In this document: positions 1 to 8,404 of the stretch, one piece after another
Numbering within the stretch: the stretch's first letter is position 1
How the letters are laid out: every line of letters begins with the position of its first letter
DNA from: Prevotella sp. CAG:1185
GTDB lineage: Bacteria; Bacteroidota; Bacteroidia; Bacteroidales; Bacteroidaceae
Assembly: GCA_000436695.1 (NCBI GenBank)
Contig: HF992649.1
Span: 1-20,994, forward strand
Reading direction: 5' to 3'
Length of the DNA: 20,994 nt
Notes under the pieces: generated by a model
The model's database searches: none
Seen by the model: the letters and a program-made list of their open reading frames with translations, nothing else
Told to the model about the DNA's origin: nothing
Program-made: the position numbers and the translations under genes

Positions 1-1176
1 TCTTTCCCGAAAAGCTGGTGGGGAGGAAGCGAAAACCAGGCATATAAAGACTTATACAATCTTATGCCGTCGGAACAGAAGATAAATTCGGCAAAGTCGA
101 ACTACCCGATGGGCAAGGTAACAAGCGCAAGCACCGACAACGGATGCACCAAGGTTGGAACCGGCACCAACGGATACAAGCTGTGGGAACCGGCCGACAA
201 ATGGAAAGGCGACTTTGCCCGCGGATATATGTATATGGCCACGGCATATCAGGACTTTACGTGGTCGGGCGAGCAAGCTCTGAAGATACTCCAGCAAGGC
301 GACTACCCCACCCTGCGCGAATGGGCCTATACATTATATATAGAGTGGGCTAAGGAAGATGCCGTTGACCAAACTGAGGTGAAACGAAACAACGCAGTGT
401 ATAAAATTCAGGGCAACAGAAACCCGTTTGTAGATTTTCCTAACCTCATGGAATATATATGGGGCGACAGCATCAACTATGCCTTTGACCCGGAGAACAC
501 CGTAACCACATCAGAATACAGCGACGACCCGGTACAACCAACTGAAGAGACAATATACAAGGCAACATTTACATCTGAAACGGGCAACTTCACGACAACT
601 AACATAACCGTTCCGAACAACGACTTTGAGGTGTGGACACAGGATTCAAAATATGGATGGAAAGGTACGGGATACGCCAACAACAGGGCTTATGCCACAG
701 AGGCACTGCTGACTTCGCCCGAAATTGACCTGACAGGATTCAGCGAGGCAACGCTTACGTTTAATCACGCAGTAAACTTCTGCAAGTCGCCTCAGACAAC
801 ATTATGCGTTGAGGTAGTGTGCGACGGAATGACAACAACACTCGACGGAATAACATGGCCGACAGGCAACAACTGGACATTCATTGACTCGGGTGAGATT
901 TCGCTCAACGCATTTGCCGGAAAGAAGATCAACATAGTGTTCCACTATAAGAGCAACGACACTGAAGCCGGCACATGGGAGATAAAGAAAATGTCGGTTA
1001 CCGGAACAAGAAGCACTACAGGAATAAGCAGCGTCACACAAAGCGATGCCCCCGACATGTCGAACCCATACAAGGCATACAGCATTGACGGTCAAAGTAT
1101 AACTTCGCCAAAAGACTATAAAGGAGTAATAATCATAGTTCAAGACGGAAAGACCTGGAAAATGATGAACAGATAA
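1..1176 (+). CDS. Endonuclease I family secreted nuclease, 5' end outside window
   Basis: The reading frame is open to the first base, so the apparent start at 64 is internal; upstream codons read SFPKSWWGG, a hallmark of the endonuclease I (EndA/NucM) family, whose members are secreted, non-specific DNA/RNA nucleases. Further family blocks follow: a LMPS segment, SNYPMG, GDFARGYMYM and RNNAVYKIQGNRNPFVDFP, ending in EYIWG. The catalytic histidine region is expected upstream and is not visible here. After about residue 180 of the visible part comes a beta-rich domain resembling the choice-of-anchor J fold. The C-terminus, with AYSIDGQSI and a final GKTWKMMNR, resembles the tails of Prevotella surface or secreted proteins that may direct type IX secretion; that role is inferred. 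The likely terminator lies beyond the inserted IS element at 2300-2331. A scavenging role for extracellular nucleic acid is plausible. Confidence 0.9.
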   Translation, partial: SFPKSWWGGSENQAYKDLYNLMPSEQKINSAKSNYPMGKVTSASTDNGCTKVGTGTNGYKLWEPADKWKGDFARGYMYMATAYQDFTWSGEQALKILQQGDYPTLREWAYTLYIEWAKEDAVDQTEVKRNNAVYKIQGNRNPFVDFPNLMEYIWGDSINYAFDPENTVTTSEYSDDPVQPTEETIYKATFTSETGNFTTTNITVPNNDFEVWTQDSKYGWKGTGYANNRAYATEALLTSPEIDLTGFSEATLTFNHAVNFCKSPQTTLCVEVVCDGMTTTLDGITWPTGNNWTFIDSGEISLNAFAGKKINIVFHYKSNDTEAGTWEIKKMSVTGTRSTTGISSVTQSDAPDMSNPYKAYSIDGQSITSPKDYKGVIIIVQDGKTWKMMNR

Positions 1177-1213
1177 AACACAGCGTAAATCCGGCCTGCA
1201 CATCAATAAATAC

Positions 1214-1232
1214 AACGTGAGTTCGACGAATT
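1214..1232 (+). repeat. Left terminal inverted repeat of the IS982-family element
   Basis: This 19-base arm matches the reverse complement of 2243-2261 with one mismatch. It overlaps the last base of the transposase stop codon on the minus strand. Confidence 0.85.
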
Positions 1233-2068
1233 CAGAACAAAGCAAGCTGTGTGTCAATAGTTCTCATAACATTGATACACGGTTGCTTCGGAAAACAACA
1301 ATATGCAGCTATTGCACCCAAGAGGTTGACAATGAAATTATCAAAGGCCCTGTGCTTTGAGTATTCCGCCTGTACTATATTTTTAAGTTCGTCATTGATG
1401 GTTTCGATAATGCCTCGTTTCCTGAGAAGTAGCTTGTCTGAAACGGACATCAAAGTTCCTTTCATATTGCTTTTCATCTTTGTTATAAGTTGTATTCCGT
1501 TAACGAACAGTCTCTCAAATAGGTTCTTGCTTATGTATCCTTTATCACCGACAAGCTTCCCATAGACAAATTCTATAAAAGACTTGTATTCAAGAGGGTT
1601 ACAGTCATCAACATCACTGAGAGTAATCATAAAGTTGAGTAGTTCTCCATGCTTATTGCATATCAGATGCAGCTTAAATCCGAAGAACCAACCCATGGAA
1701 CATTTGCCCCTTTGTGCTATTCCTTTGAATGTCTTGTGGATATGGATTCTCTGATTCTTGCATACCCGTAATGGGGTACTGTCAACGAAGCTAATGCCTG
1801 TGCGCTTGTCCAAAAGCACTTTCTTAATGAACAGAACTAGCGGGATAGCCATCTCTTTTTCCAGTTCCACAAAATGATTATATGAAACAACTTTTTGAAA
1901 GATATGACGCATATGTTTGCAGATCTTTTCCTGATAGAAATGTTTTAGACAGCGATAGCCAGAGTCATGAAAAAGTATCATGATAAGCATAATTTCTGAC
2001 TTGGACATGGTCGAATCACGATGATATTTGCGTTTTGTTGATAGCTTAAGCGTATATTTTGCCATCAT
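1232..2068 (-). CDS. IS982-family DDE transposase, N-terminus broken by frameshift
   Basis: The 278-residue frame carries the DDE transposase core: D96 in SFVDST, D175 in GDKGYIS and E222 in IIETINDELKN, ending in the family-typical QLALF. It cuts and rejoins the element's ends during transposition. The frame starts at an internal ATG (MMAKYTLK). Upstream, another frame beginning at 2157 encodes MITESKVIELFCMADD, which I recognise as the usual N-terminus of Bacteroidetes IS982 transposases. The tail of that segment, FCKFFDVMMAKYTLK, is back in the frame annotated here. The offset fits a 20-base insertion around 2089-2109. About 23 residues of N-terminus would therefore be lost from the translated product, so activity is doubtful although all three catalytic residues remain. 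The N-terminal comparison rests on memory of the family. Confidence 0.88.
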   Translation of the reverse strand: MMAKYTLKLSTKRKYHRDSTMSKSEIMLIMILFHDSGYRCLKHFYQEKICKHMRHIFQKVVSYNHFVELEKEMAIPLVLFIKKVLLDKRTGISFVDSTPLRVCKNQRIHIHKTFKGIAQRGKCSMGWFFGFKLHLICNKHGELLNFMITLSDVDDCNPLEYKSFIEFVYGKLVGDKGYISKNLFERLFVNGIQLITKMKSNMKGTLMSVSDKLLLRKRGIIETINDELKNIVQAEYSKHRAFDNFIVNLLGAIAAYCCFPKQPCINVMRTIDTQLALF

Positions 2069-2223
2069 GACATCAAAAAATTTGCAGAATTGAAAATCAG
2101 CGAAGCTAAATCATCTGCCATACAAAATAATTCTATAACTTTGCTCTCGGTGATCATAGCGATTATTGTTTGTAATTCTTTGTAATTCAACACTATGAAG
2201 ATACAACAATTTTCGCTAATCAA

Positions 2224-2253
2224 CAAATTTACAAGTACTTATAATTCGTCAAA
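2224..2253 (-). promoter_or_regulatory. Candidate transposase promoter using the right IR
   Basis: On the minus strand TTTG (2253-2250, inside the terminal repeat) is followed after 18 bases by TAAATTTG (2231-2224). This fits the Bacteroidetes TTTG-N19-TAnnTTTG pattern except for one missing spacer base. It lies 66 bases before the probable original transposase start at 2157. Confidence 0.4.
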
Positions 2254-2261
2254 CTCACGTT
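2243..2261 (-). repeat. Right terminal inverted repeat of the IS982-family element
   Basis: Partner of 1214-1232, lying upstream of the transposase gene. It contains a TTTG (minus strand, 2253-2250) that could be the -33 box of the transposase promoter. Confidence 0.85.
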
Positions 2262-2299
2262 ATTTTAACGTTTTATCACCTAAAATTACAAACTTATTC

Positions 2300-2331
2300 G
2301 GACCGGTCAAAATTTTGGCTGGTCCTTTTTT
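2300..2331 (+). terminator. Rho-independent terminator, probably that of the endonuclease I gene
   Basis: A 9-bp stem (2300-2308 with 2317-2325, two G-T pairs) with loop AAAATTTT is followed by TTTTTT on the plus strand. The only plus-strand gene upstream is the nuclease ending at 1176. With the IS removed, the stem would sit about 75 bases after that stop codon. Confidence 0.75.
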
Positions 2332-2529
2332 AGAATTTCTTCCAGACACACTTTTTTGAAACACTACCCATAATCAGTGCCCTTTATATATGATATCAAA
2401 AGGACTAAAATACTGCATGGACTGATTAAAATTTTTCATAAAAACACAAAAACATAACATACCGGACTGTGCCTAATACCCGACAAACAACAACACAGCG
2501 CACTCATAAACGAGCGCTACAATATACAT

Positions 2530-2571
2530 AAAAAAGCGGAGCGGCCATAACAAACATTACAGCCGTTCCGC
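2530..2571 (-). terminator. Rho-independent terminator of trxA
   Basis: On the minus strand a 10-bp GC-rich stem (2571-2562 with 2545-2536, one G-T pair) and a 16-base loop are followed by TTTTTT at 2535-2530. It begins 24 bases after the trxA stop codon. Confidence 0.85.
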
Positions 2572-2595
2572 GCTAAAAATATCTTAAGGCAATTA

Positions 2596-2910
2596 TTATT
2601 TCAGCAGAGCCTCAAATTTCTCCTGCAGTTTTGCCTTTGTTGTTGCGCCAACAAACTTGTCAACAACCTCACCGTTCTTGATGAACAGGATTGTAGGGAT
2701 GTTGCGGATACCGAACTCCATAGCGATATCGTCGTTCTCCTCTACGTCGCATTTACCTACTGCAATCTTGCCTTCGTACTCGTTAGCCAGCTCCTCAACG
2801 ATAGGTGCTATTGCACGGCAAGGACCACACCATGTAGCCCAGAAATCAACTACTAAAGGCAGTGCGCCATTCTTCAGACTCTCAAAGTTCTCTGTTGTAA
2901 TTTTTTCCAT
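2596..2910 (-). CDS. trxA: Thioredoxin
   Basis: This 104-residue protein has the normal length of thioredoxin. The redox motif W27-C-G-P-C31 lies in FWATWCGPC, and the conserved cis-proline is in RNIPTI. It is a cytosolic dithiol reductant, kept reduced by thioredoxin reductase, which reduces disulfides in ribonucleotide reductase, peroxiredoxins and similar partners. The start ATG follows an A-rich leader without a Shine-Dalgarno, as is common in Bacteroidetes. It lies 134 bases downstream of dnaE on the same strand; I found no TAnnTTTG box in that gap, so cotranscription with dnaE is possible. Its own terminator follows at 2530-2571. Confidence 0.97.
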   Translation of the reverse strand: MEKITTENFESLKNGALPLVVDFWATWCGPCRAIAPIVEELANEYEGKIAVGKCDVEENDDIAMEFGIRNIPTILFIKNGEVVDKFVGATTKAKLQEKFEALLK

Positions 2911-3044
2911 TTTTCTTTTATTGTTTATTATGTTAATAATAGGTTTCCGTATTCACTGTTTTGCCAACAAACACCATGCCATGTTTTGCGTGTCACGGCC
3001 TTTGCGGCTAAATGTCATACATCAGGACATGCCGTAAATTTTTG

Positions 3045-6000
3045 TCAATTTATTTTATAGTCGAGCGCCTCGCATCCCTTTATAAAAGATATAAGGTCCT
3101 TGCTGACATCCACTTTCTCCTTGCGGCTGCGCACCATAAAGGGCTTGCTGCCGCTCGTCTCGCTGACCTGGAAGAACAGCTGCGTTGTGCCCGGACTGTC
3201 TTTTATTATCGTAACGAGGTCTGACACAGTGGTGTCGTCGAGCTTTTCGGCATCGAGCTTTATTGTTATTCTCTCCACCTGAGTGTCCTTTACGGTCTGC
3301 AGATACTGTATGTCGGTTATTCGCATCTCCATCATGTCGCTGTTGCGGAAGCGCTGAACAAACTGAGCCTTCACCATAACCGTGCATCCTTCGATAAGCA
3401 TTCCGCGCCACTTGCCCCACTCTTCGCCAAACAGGGCCAACTCGCCCGAGCCGTCGAAGTCTTCAATAGTAACGAATCCGCACGGCTTGCCGGTCTTTGT
3501 GTATTTGCTTCTAACGGCCGTAACAATGCCGCCCAAAACCACTTCCTGTTTCTTTGCCAGTTCTATGCGGTCGTTAAGCTCCTGACACTGAGTGTTGCAC
3601 AGATTCTTAAGGATAAACTCAAACTCATCGAGCGGATGCGCCGAAAGGTATATGCCCACGAGGTCGCGCTCACGGTTAAGCTTCTCTATGGCGCTCCACG
3701 ACTCTGCCTCAGGTATGGGCGGAGTGGCTATCTCAACTTCTTCCATAGCTCCGAAGAGAGAGTTTTGCGACTCGTTCTTCTCCTGCTGATACAGCTGTCC
3801 GTAGCGCATGAGCGACTCAAGGAACGTGCGGCCGTCATTGTTGCGCGCAAAGAAACTTTCACGCTTAATCTTAAATCCGTCGAACGCGCCGCTGAGCACA
3901 AGACTTTCGAGAGCCTTACTGTTCACGGCCGAGAGATTGACGCGCTGCACAAAGTCGAATATGTCTTTATATTGTCCGTTCTTCTCGCGCTCGTCTATTA
4001 TGGCCAGTGCTGCGGCTTCGCCCATACCCTTGATGGCTCCGAGACCGAAGCGCACTTCGCCTTTCTTGTTGGCGCTGAACTTCTGACGGCTCTCATTAAC
4101 GTCAGGACCCATGCAGGCAATGCCCATGACCTGACATTCGTTCATCAGCTTGGTTATCTTCGTTATGTCGTTAAGGCATCGGCTCATGTTGCCCGCCATA
4201 AACTCTGCCGGGTAGTGCGCCTTGAGATAAGCCGTCTGATAAGCCACCCACGAATAGCACGTGGCGTGACTCTTGTTGAAAGCGTAAGAAGCAAACTTCT
4301 CCCAGTCGGCCCATATCTTCTCGAGCACCTTCGGGTCGTGTCCGTTTTTCTTTCCGCCCTCGATAAACTTAGGCTTCATGGCGTCTACGATGTCCTTCTT
4401 CTTCTTACCCATGGCCTTACGCAGGGCGTCGCTCTCGCCTCGGGTGAAGTTGGCAAGCTGACGCGACAGGAGCATGACTTGCTCCTGATACACCGTGATG
4501 CCGTAAGTGTCCTTCAGATATTTCTCCATGCAGGGAATATCATACTTTATCTCCTCCTTGCCGTTCTTTCGGGCAATGAACGAGGGGATATAGTCCATAG
4601 GTCCCGGACGATAGAGGGCGTTCATGGCTATAAGGTCTTCAAACACCGTCGGTTTAAGCTCGCGCAGATACTTCTGCATGCCGGCCGACTCAAACTGGAA
4701 CGTGCCCACGGTGCGGCCTTCCTGATAGAGCTTATAGGTAAGCTCGTCGTCGATAGGTATCTTGTCGAGGTCTACGTCGATGCCGCGCGTAAAGCGGATG
4801 TTCTCAACAGCCTCTTTAAGAATAGACAACGTGCTGAGTCCGAGGAAGTCCATCTTTATAAGTCCGGTCTCCTCGATGACGTGTCCGTCGTATTGTGTCG
4901 CAAGGAGCTTGTGGCCCGGGTCCGACTTGTCTTCGGCAGTACTAACGGGCACCCAGTCGCTGATGGCGTCGCGGCAGATAATTGTTCCGCAGGCATGTAT
5001 ACCCGTTCCGCGCACGGTGCCCTCAAGCATCTTTGCATATTTTATAGTGTTACTGAGCTGCGGATCGGGACTTGCCTCAGCCTCGCGCAGCTCGGGCACG
5101 CACTTAATGGCGTTTGGCAGGTTCATCTTCAGTCCGTCGGGCAGACGGTCGGGGATGGCCTTGCACAAGTGGTTAGACACATCGAGCGGCAACTTCTCCA
5201 CACGCGCCACGTCCTTAATAGAGTTTTTCGTGGCCATGGTGCCGTAGGTAATGATGTGCGCCACCTTGTCGTGTCCGTATTTGTCCTCCACCCATTCGAG
5301 CACTTTTCCGCGTCCGTCATCATCGAAGTCGGTATCAATATCAGGCAACGATATACGGTCGGGGTTAAGGAAACGCTCAAACAGAAGGTCGTATTTTATA
5401 GGGTCGATCTTGGTTATACCCAGACAGTAGGCCACAACCGAACCGGCAGCTGAACCACGTCCGGGACCTACCATCACTCCGAGCTTGTCTCGCGCCGAGT
5501 TGATGAAGTCCTGCACGATGAGGAAGTAGCCGGGGAAACCCATCGTCTTCATGATGTGCAGCTCAAACTTCACTCGCTCTGCCACATCCTCGGGCAGCGG
5601 ATCGCCATACAGGCGCTTAGCTCCGTCGTAGGCGAGCTTTGCAAGATAGTCGGCCTCAAACTTTATTCTGTACAGCTTTTCGTAGCCTCCGAGGCGCTTA
5701 ATCTTCTTTTCGCCCTCCTCAGGCGACAGTGGATTCTCGCCGTTCTCATCGGTAGTAAACTCGTCGTAAAGCTGTTTCTCTGTATATTTTCTGCGCACGT
5801 CCTCCTCCGTACCAAACTCTTCAGGTATGGGGAAGAACGGCATGATAGGCGCATGGTCGATGCTGTAGGTCTCAACCTTGTCAAGAATCTCGAGCGTGTT
5901 GCTCATTGCCTCGGGCACATCGCTGAACACGGCGTTCATCTCCTCGCGCGTCTTAAACCACTCCTGCTTTGAATACAGCATACGGTTAGGGTCGTCGAGA

Positions 6001-6752
6001 TCCTTTCCCGTTGACAGACAGAGCAGATGGTCGTGAGCCTCGGCATTCTCTTCGTCAACAAAGTGGGCGTCGTTTGTGCAGACAACCTTTATGCCATACT
6101 CCTCTGCCAGTTCCATTATCACCTTGTTGGCGCGCACCTGCAGCGGATAGGTCTCACGGTTTGCACGCTGATGCGGGTCGGTAACCCTGTGGCGCTGTAT
6201 CTCCAGATAATAGTCATCGCCGAACACGCGGTGATACCATTCAATGGTCTTGCGCGCTCCCTCTATGTCGCCCTTAAGAATCTTTGAAGGCACCTCGCCG
6301 GCTATACATGCCGAACATACAATGAGGTCCTCGTGATATTTCTCAAGGTCAGCGTGGTCGGTACGCGGACGCATATAGTAACCGTCAACCCACGCGCGCG
6401 ATACCAATTTAATAAGGTTCTTGTATCCGTGGTAATTCTTTGCAAGCACAATGAGGTGATTACCTCCCATGTCGCCCTTATCCTTCTCTTTGTCCTCCTT
6501 TTTTCGGCGCGCCACATACATCTCGCATCCGAAGATTGGCTTGAAAGGCTCCTTGCCCTCGGCAGTGAGCTTGCCGTTTATCTTCTTGCAATAGTTGTAA
6601 AACTCCTTTATGCCGAACATGTTGCCGTGGTCGGTTATGGCCATGCCCTTCATGCCGTCGGCCACAGCCTTGTCAACAAGTTTCTGCACACTCGACTGTC
6701 CGTCAAGAATGGAGTAATAAGTATGTACGTGTAAATGGACAAAATCTTGCAT
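3045..6752 (-). CDS. dnaE: DNA polymerase III alpha subunit
   Basis: This is the catalytic subunit of the replicative polymerase. The 1235-residue protein begins MQDFVHLHVHTYYSILDG, the PHP-domain HxH motif expected within the first 15 residues of DnaE. The PHP domain continues with ITDHGNMFG. The polymerase active site includes GPGRGSAAGS and the acidic motif PDIDTDF at residues 470-476 (Asp471, 473 and 475 region). The fingers region has RPGPMDYIPSF and YQEQVM, followed by helix-hairpin-helix and C-terminal OB-fold segments (LGGIVTAVRSKYTKTGKP). An upstream in-frame ATG at 6809 would add 19 residues, but it falls inside the -33 promoter box, so 6752 is preferred. No intein or frameshift is seen. 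trxA follows on the same strand. Confidence 0.97.
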   Translation of the reverse strand: MQDFVHLHVHTYYSILDGQSSVQKLVDKAVADGMKGMAITDHGNMFGIKEFYNYCKKINGKLTAEGKEPFKPIFGCEMYVARRKKEDKEKDKGDMGGNHLIVLAKNYHGYKNLIKLVSRAWVDGYYMRPRTDHADLEKYHEDLIVCSACIAGEVPSKILKGDIEGARKTIEWYHRVFGDDYYLEIQRHRVTDPHQRANRETYPLQVRANKVIMELAEEYGIKVVCTNDAHFVDEENAEAHDHLLCLSTGKDLDDPNRMLYSKQEWFKTREEMNAVFSDVPEAMSNTLEILDKVETYSIDHAPIMPFFPIPEEFGTEEDVRRKYTEKQLYDEFTTDENGENPLSPEEGEKKIKRLGGYEKLYRIKFEADYLAKLAYDGAKRLYGDPLPEDVAERVKFELHIMKTMGFPGYFLIVQDFINSARDKLGVMVGPGRGSAAGSVVAYCLGITKIDPIKYDLLFERFLNPDRISLPDIDTDFDDDGRGKVLEWVEDKYGHDKVAHIITYGTMATKNSIKDVARVEKLPLDVSNHLCKAIPDRLPDGLKMNLPNAIKCVPELREAEASPDPQLSNTIKYAKMLEGTVRGTGIHACGTIICRDAISDWVPVSTAEDKSDPGHKLLATQYDGHVIEETGLIKMDFLGLSTLSILKEAVENIRFTRGIDVDLDKIPIDDELTYKLYQEGRTVGTFQFESAGMQKYLRELKPTVFEDLIAMNALYRPGPMDYIPSFIARKNGKEEIKYDIPCMEKYLKDTYGITVYQEQVMLLSRQLANFTRGESDALRKAMGKKKKDIVDAMKPKFIEGGKKNGHDPKVLEKIWADWEKFASYAFNKSHATCYSWVAYQTAYLKAHYPAEFMAGNMSRCLNDITKITKLMNECQVMGIACMGPDVNESRQKFSANKKGEVRFGLGAIKGMGEAAALAIIDEREKNGQYKDIFDFVQRVNLSAVNSKALESLVLSGAFDGFKIKRESFFARNNDGRTFLESLMRYGQLYQQEKNESQNSLFGAMEEVEIATPPIPEAESWSAIEKLNRERDLVGIYLSAHPLDEFEFILKNLCNTQCQELNDRIELAKKQEVVLGGIVTAVRSKYTKTGKPCGFVTIEDFDGSGELALFGEEWGKWRGMLIEGCTVMVKAQFVQRFRNSDMMEMRITDIQYLQTVKDTQVERITIKLDAEKLDDTTVSDLVTIIKDSPGTTQLFFQVSETSGSKPFMVRSRKEKVDVSKDLISFIKGCEALDYKIN

Positions 6753-6778
6753 AAATAATATTTGCGCTTTTAGAGCGT

Positions 6779-6810
6779 CAAAGTTATTCCGAAAATATGA
6801 AACAGCCAAA
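6779..6810 (-). promoter_or_regulatory. Promoter of dnaE (Bacteroidetes sigma-70 type)
   Basis: On the minus strand TTTG (6810-6807), a 20-base spacer and TAACTTTG (6786-6779) match the TTTG-N19/20-TAnnTTTG consensus. The -7 box ends 26 bases before the dnaE ATG, giving a leader of roughly 30 bases. Confidence 0.8.
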
Positions 6811-7598
6811 TTAATAATGTGAAATTACCTTATGAGAATTGTTTTTTATATTTATTCGTTATACATACGCGCGCACTGACAACCGGACGAACACATGCAC
6901 GGGACATCACCAAACGGCAATACAGTTGTGTTATTTTGACATCATTAATGGCCATAAGCCTTGCATTGTGACACGGCGAACTTGTCAGGATTTTCAAGAG
7001 AAACAGAAACGGCATTGCACAAAACAAGACATAAAAGACAGCAAGGCCATGAACAAATTACCGAAAAGCATGCTTTTATGTGACGAAAGACAGCCTTTTA
7101 TCCACAGAAAAGCATCATTTTACATCACGGATTACTGCCTTTTTAGAGTAGATTTTAATCAATTTTCGGTCGTTTTTCGTATTAATTTAATGCACAAAAC
7201 AGGCAACAGCCTTGTAACATCCTGACATTCATATCATTATGTTTGCACACGATATTCAGCCTTTTTCACGACCAAATAATTTATTTTTTCAAATTCTTCA
7301 GAATGAGAACATCAACAAAAATCAGAATGTAAGATAAATTGAAGATTGGATGACAATAGAGAAAAATGTGAATAAAGAATGACAAAGGTGTTTTATATGC
7401 ACCATAATTGCTTCATCAACACACCTCCACAAAGACACCAACCCATCTCACGGCACATGTATTTCACGACAAATGCCCGTAATAAAAGACACATATTCGC
7501 AGCAAATAATCACCACACAAACGGGCATAAAGACGTAAACAGGCTGGCATGAAACGCTTACTACAAGTTATGTGACTTATAATAATAAAAGCAAAAAA
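6811..7598. other. Long intergenic region between divergent dnaE and psd
   Basis: There is no credible gene in about 790 bases. A 128-codon plus-strand frame at 6839-7225 shows no domain or bias and I do not accept it. The stretch is AT-rich and holds the period-22 array at 7064-7144 and a weak 8-bp inverted repeat (ATGCCCGT/ACGGGCAT near 7471 and 7522). A small RNA or regulatory function cannot be excluded. Confidence 0.6.
7064..7144. repeat. Four degenerate 14-base dyads spaced 22-23 bases apart
   Basis: Units start at 7064, 7086, 7108 and 7131 and follow a loose AAARRCANNNTTTT pattern. The first, AAAAGCATGCTTTT, is a perfect palindrome. The others are AAAGACAGCCTTTT, AAAAGCATCATTTT and ATTACTGCCTTTTT. 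Spacers are 8, 8 and 9 bases. The spacing equals about two helical turns. Confidence 0.55.
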
Positions 7599-7630
7599 TT
7601 TGCCAATTACACAAAAAAGGCGTACCTTTG
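7599..7630 (+). promoter_or_regulatory. Promoter of psd
   Basis: TTTG (7599-7602), a 20-base spacer and TACCTTTG (7623-7630) match the Bacteroidetes consensus. The -7 box ends 28 bases before the psd ATG and probably drives psd, pssA and the DUF4834 gene together. Confidence 0.85.
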
Positions 7631-7658
7631 CAAATAATTTTCCACTTCAAAATTTACT

Positions 7659-8348
7659 ATGGGAAGAAGAATAAAGAAACTTAAGAACGTAAGACTTCAT
7701 CGAGAGGGCACAGACACGCTGTTCTACGGACTCACTGCGTATGTAGCCATAGCCTTGATTCTGTGGTTCTATGTCGACAACAAAATTCCGTTCTGGAGCT
7801 TTGTGGTCGTCTTTGGCGTAATCTATTCCATAGTGGTAAACTTCTTCAGATGCCCCAAGCGCTACTTCGACGGCGAGACCGAAAAGGTGGTAGTGGCTCC
7901 GGCAGACGGAAAAGTGGTGGTTATCGAGGAGATTTTTGAAGATGAGTATTTTCACGACAAACGTCTTATGATAAGCATCTTCATGAGCTTGTTCAACGTT
8001 CACGCCAACTGGTTCCCGGTTGACGGCAAAGTGAAATTCGTTCATCATCAGAACGGCAACTACCACAAGGCATGGCTGCCAAAGGCCAGCGAGGAGAACG
8101 AGCATGCCGACGTGATGCTCGAAACTCCCGAAGGCACCGACATCCTGTGCCGTCAGATAGCTGGCGCTGTGGCAAGACGAATAGTAACCTACGCCAAGCC
8201 TGAAGAAGACTGCTACATCGACGAGCACCTGGGATTTATCAAATTCGGCTCGCGCGTTGACGTGTATCTGCCACTCGGAACTGAAGTATGCGTTAAGATG
8301 GGACAGGCTACAACAGGCAACCGCACAGTTATTGCACGGCTTAAATAA
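7659..8348 (+). CDS. psd: Phosphatidylserine decarboxylase proenzyme
   Basis: This enzyme converts phosphatidylserine to phosphatidylethanolamine at the inner membrane. The 229-residue length and order fit the short (archaeal-type) PSD branch. An N-terminal hydrophobic stretch (about residues 22-60) probably anchors it. Family blocks are VVVAPADGKVV, SIFMSLFNVHANWFPVDG and, near the C-terminus, IKFGSRVD. Self-cleavage is expected between G197 and S198, turning the serine into the pyruvoyl cofactor of the small alpha chain. It stands first in a plus-strand cluster with pssA, which makes its substrate, 56 bases downstream. The start follows a consensus promoter by 28 bases. Confidence 0.96.
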   Translation: MGRRIKKLKNVRLHREGTDTLFYGLTAYVAIALILWFYVDNKIPFWSFVVVFGVIYSIVVNFFRCPKRYFDGETEKVVVAPADGKVVVIEEIFEDEYFHDKRLMISIFMSLFNVHANWFPVDGKVKFVHHQNGNYHKAWLPKASEENEHADVMLETPEGTDILCRQIAGAVARRIVTYAKPEEDCYIDEHLGFIKFGSRVDVYLPLGTEVCVKMGQATTGNRTVIARLK

Positions 8349-8404
8349 ACATACAGCCGCTCTTTCTCGGAAGGAAAAGACACGGCCGATAACATTGTTA
8401 AGTT

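Larger units (their letters stand above)
1214..2261 (-). mobile_element. IS982-family insertion sequence, about 1.05 kb
   Basis: The element is bounded by 19-bp terminal inverted repeats at 1214-1232 and 2243-2261. They differ at one position: AACGTGAGTTCGACGAATT on the left, and the reverse complement of the right end has T at the eleventh base. The length suits IS982 elements (about 1 kb, one transposase gene, short IRs). The transposase stop codon overlaps the left IR. I could not find a convincing direct repeat of target DNA outside the IRs, so exact ends are uncertain by a base or two. The insertion lies between the endonuclease gene and a rho-independent terminator of matching orientation. 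Confidence 0.88.
2262..2595. other. Intergenic region between the IS element and trxA
   Basis: This 334-base AT-rich stretch holds two terminators pointing at each other, at 2300-2331 (+) and 2530-2571 (-). Between them (2332-2529) I see no open frame, promoter consensus or strong repeat. Confidence 0.7.

Noticed and set aside
1206..2270. Target-site duplication flanking the IS element
   Set aside because: Comparison of bases outside the two repeats (left ...AATAAATAC, right ATTTTAACG...) shows no convincing match.
2911..3044. A separate promoter for trxA
   Set aside because: No TAnnTTTG box occurs on the minus strand in the gap; closest strings lack the TTTG.
3636..5453. A 605-codon open frame on the plus strand, antisense to dnaE
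   Set aside because: It lies wholly inside dnaE, shows no domain, and its length follows from the codon bias of dnaE on the other strand.
6839..7225. A 128-codon plus-strand frame in the dnaE-psd gap
   Set aside because: It has no domain, signal or codon pattern like the neighbours, and it spans the repeat array.
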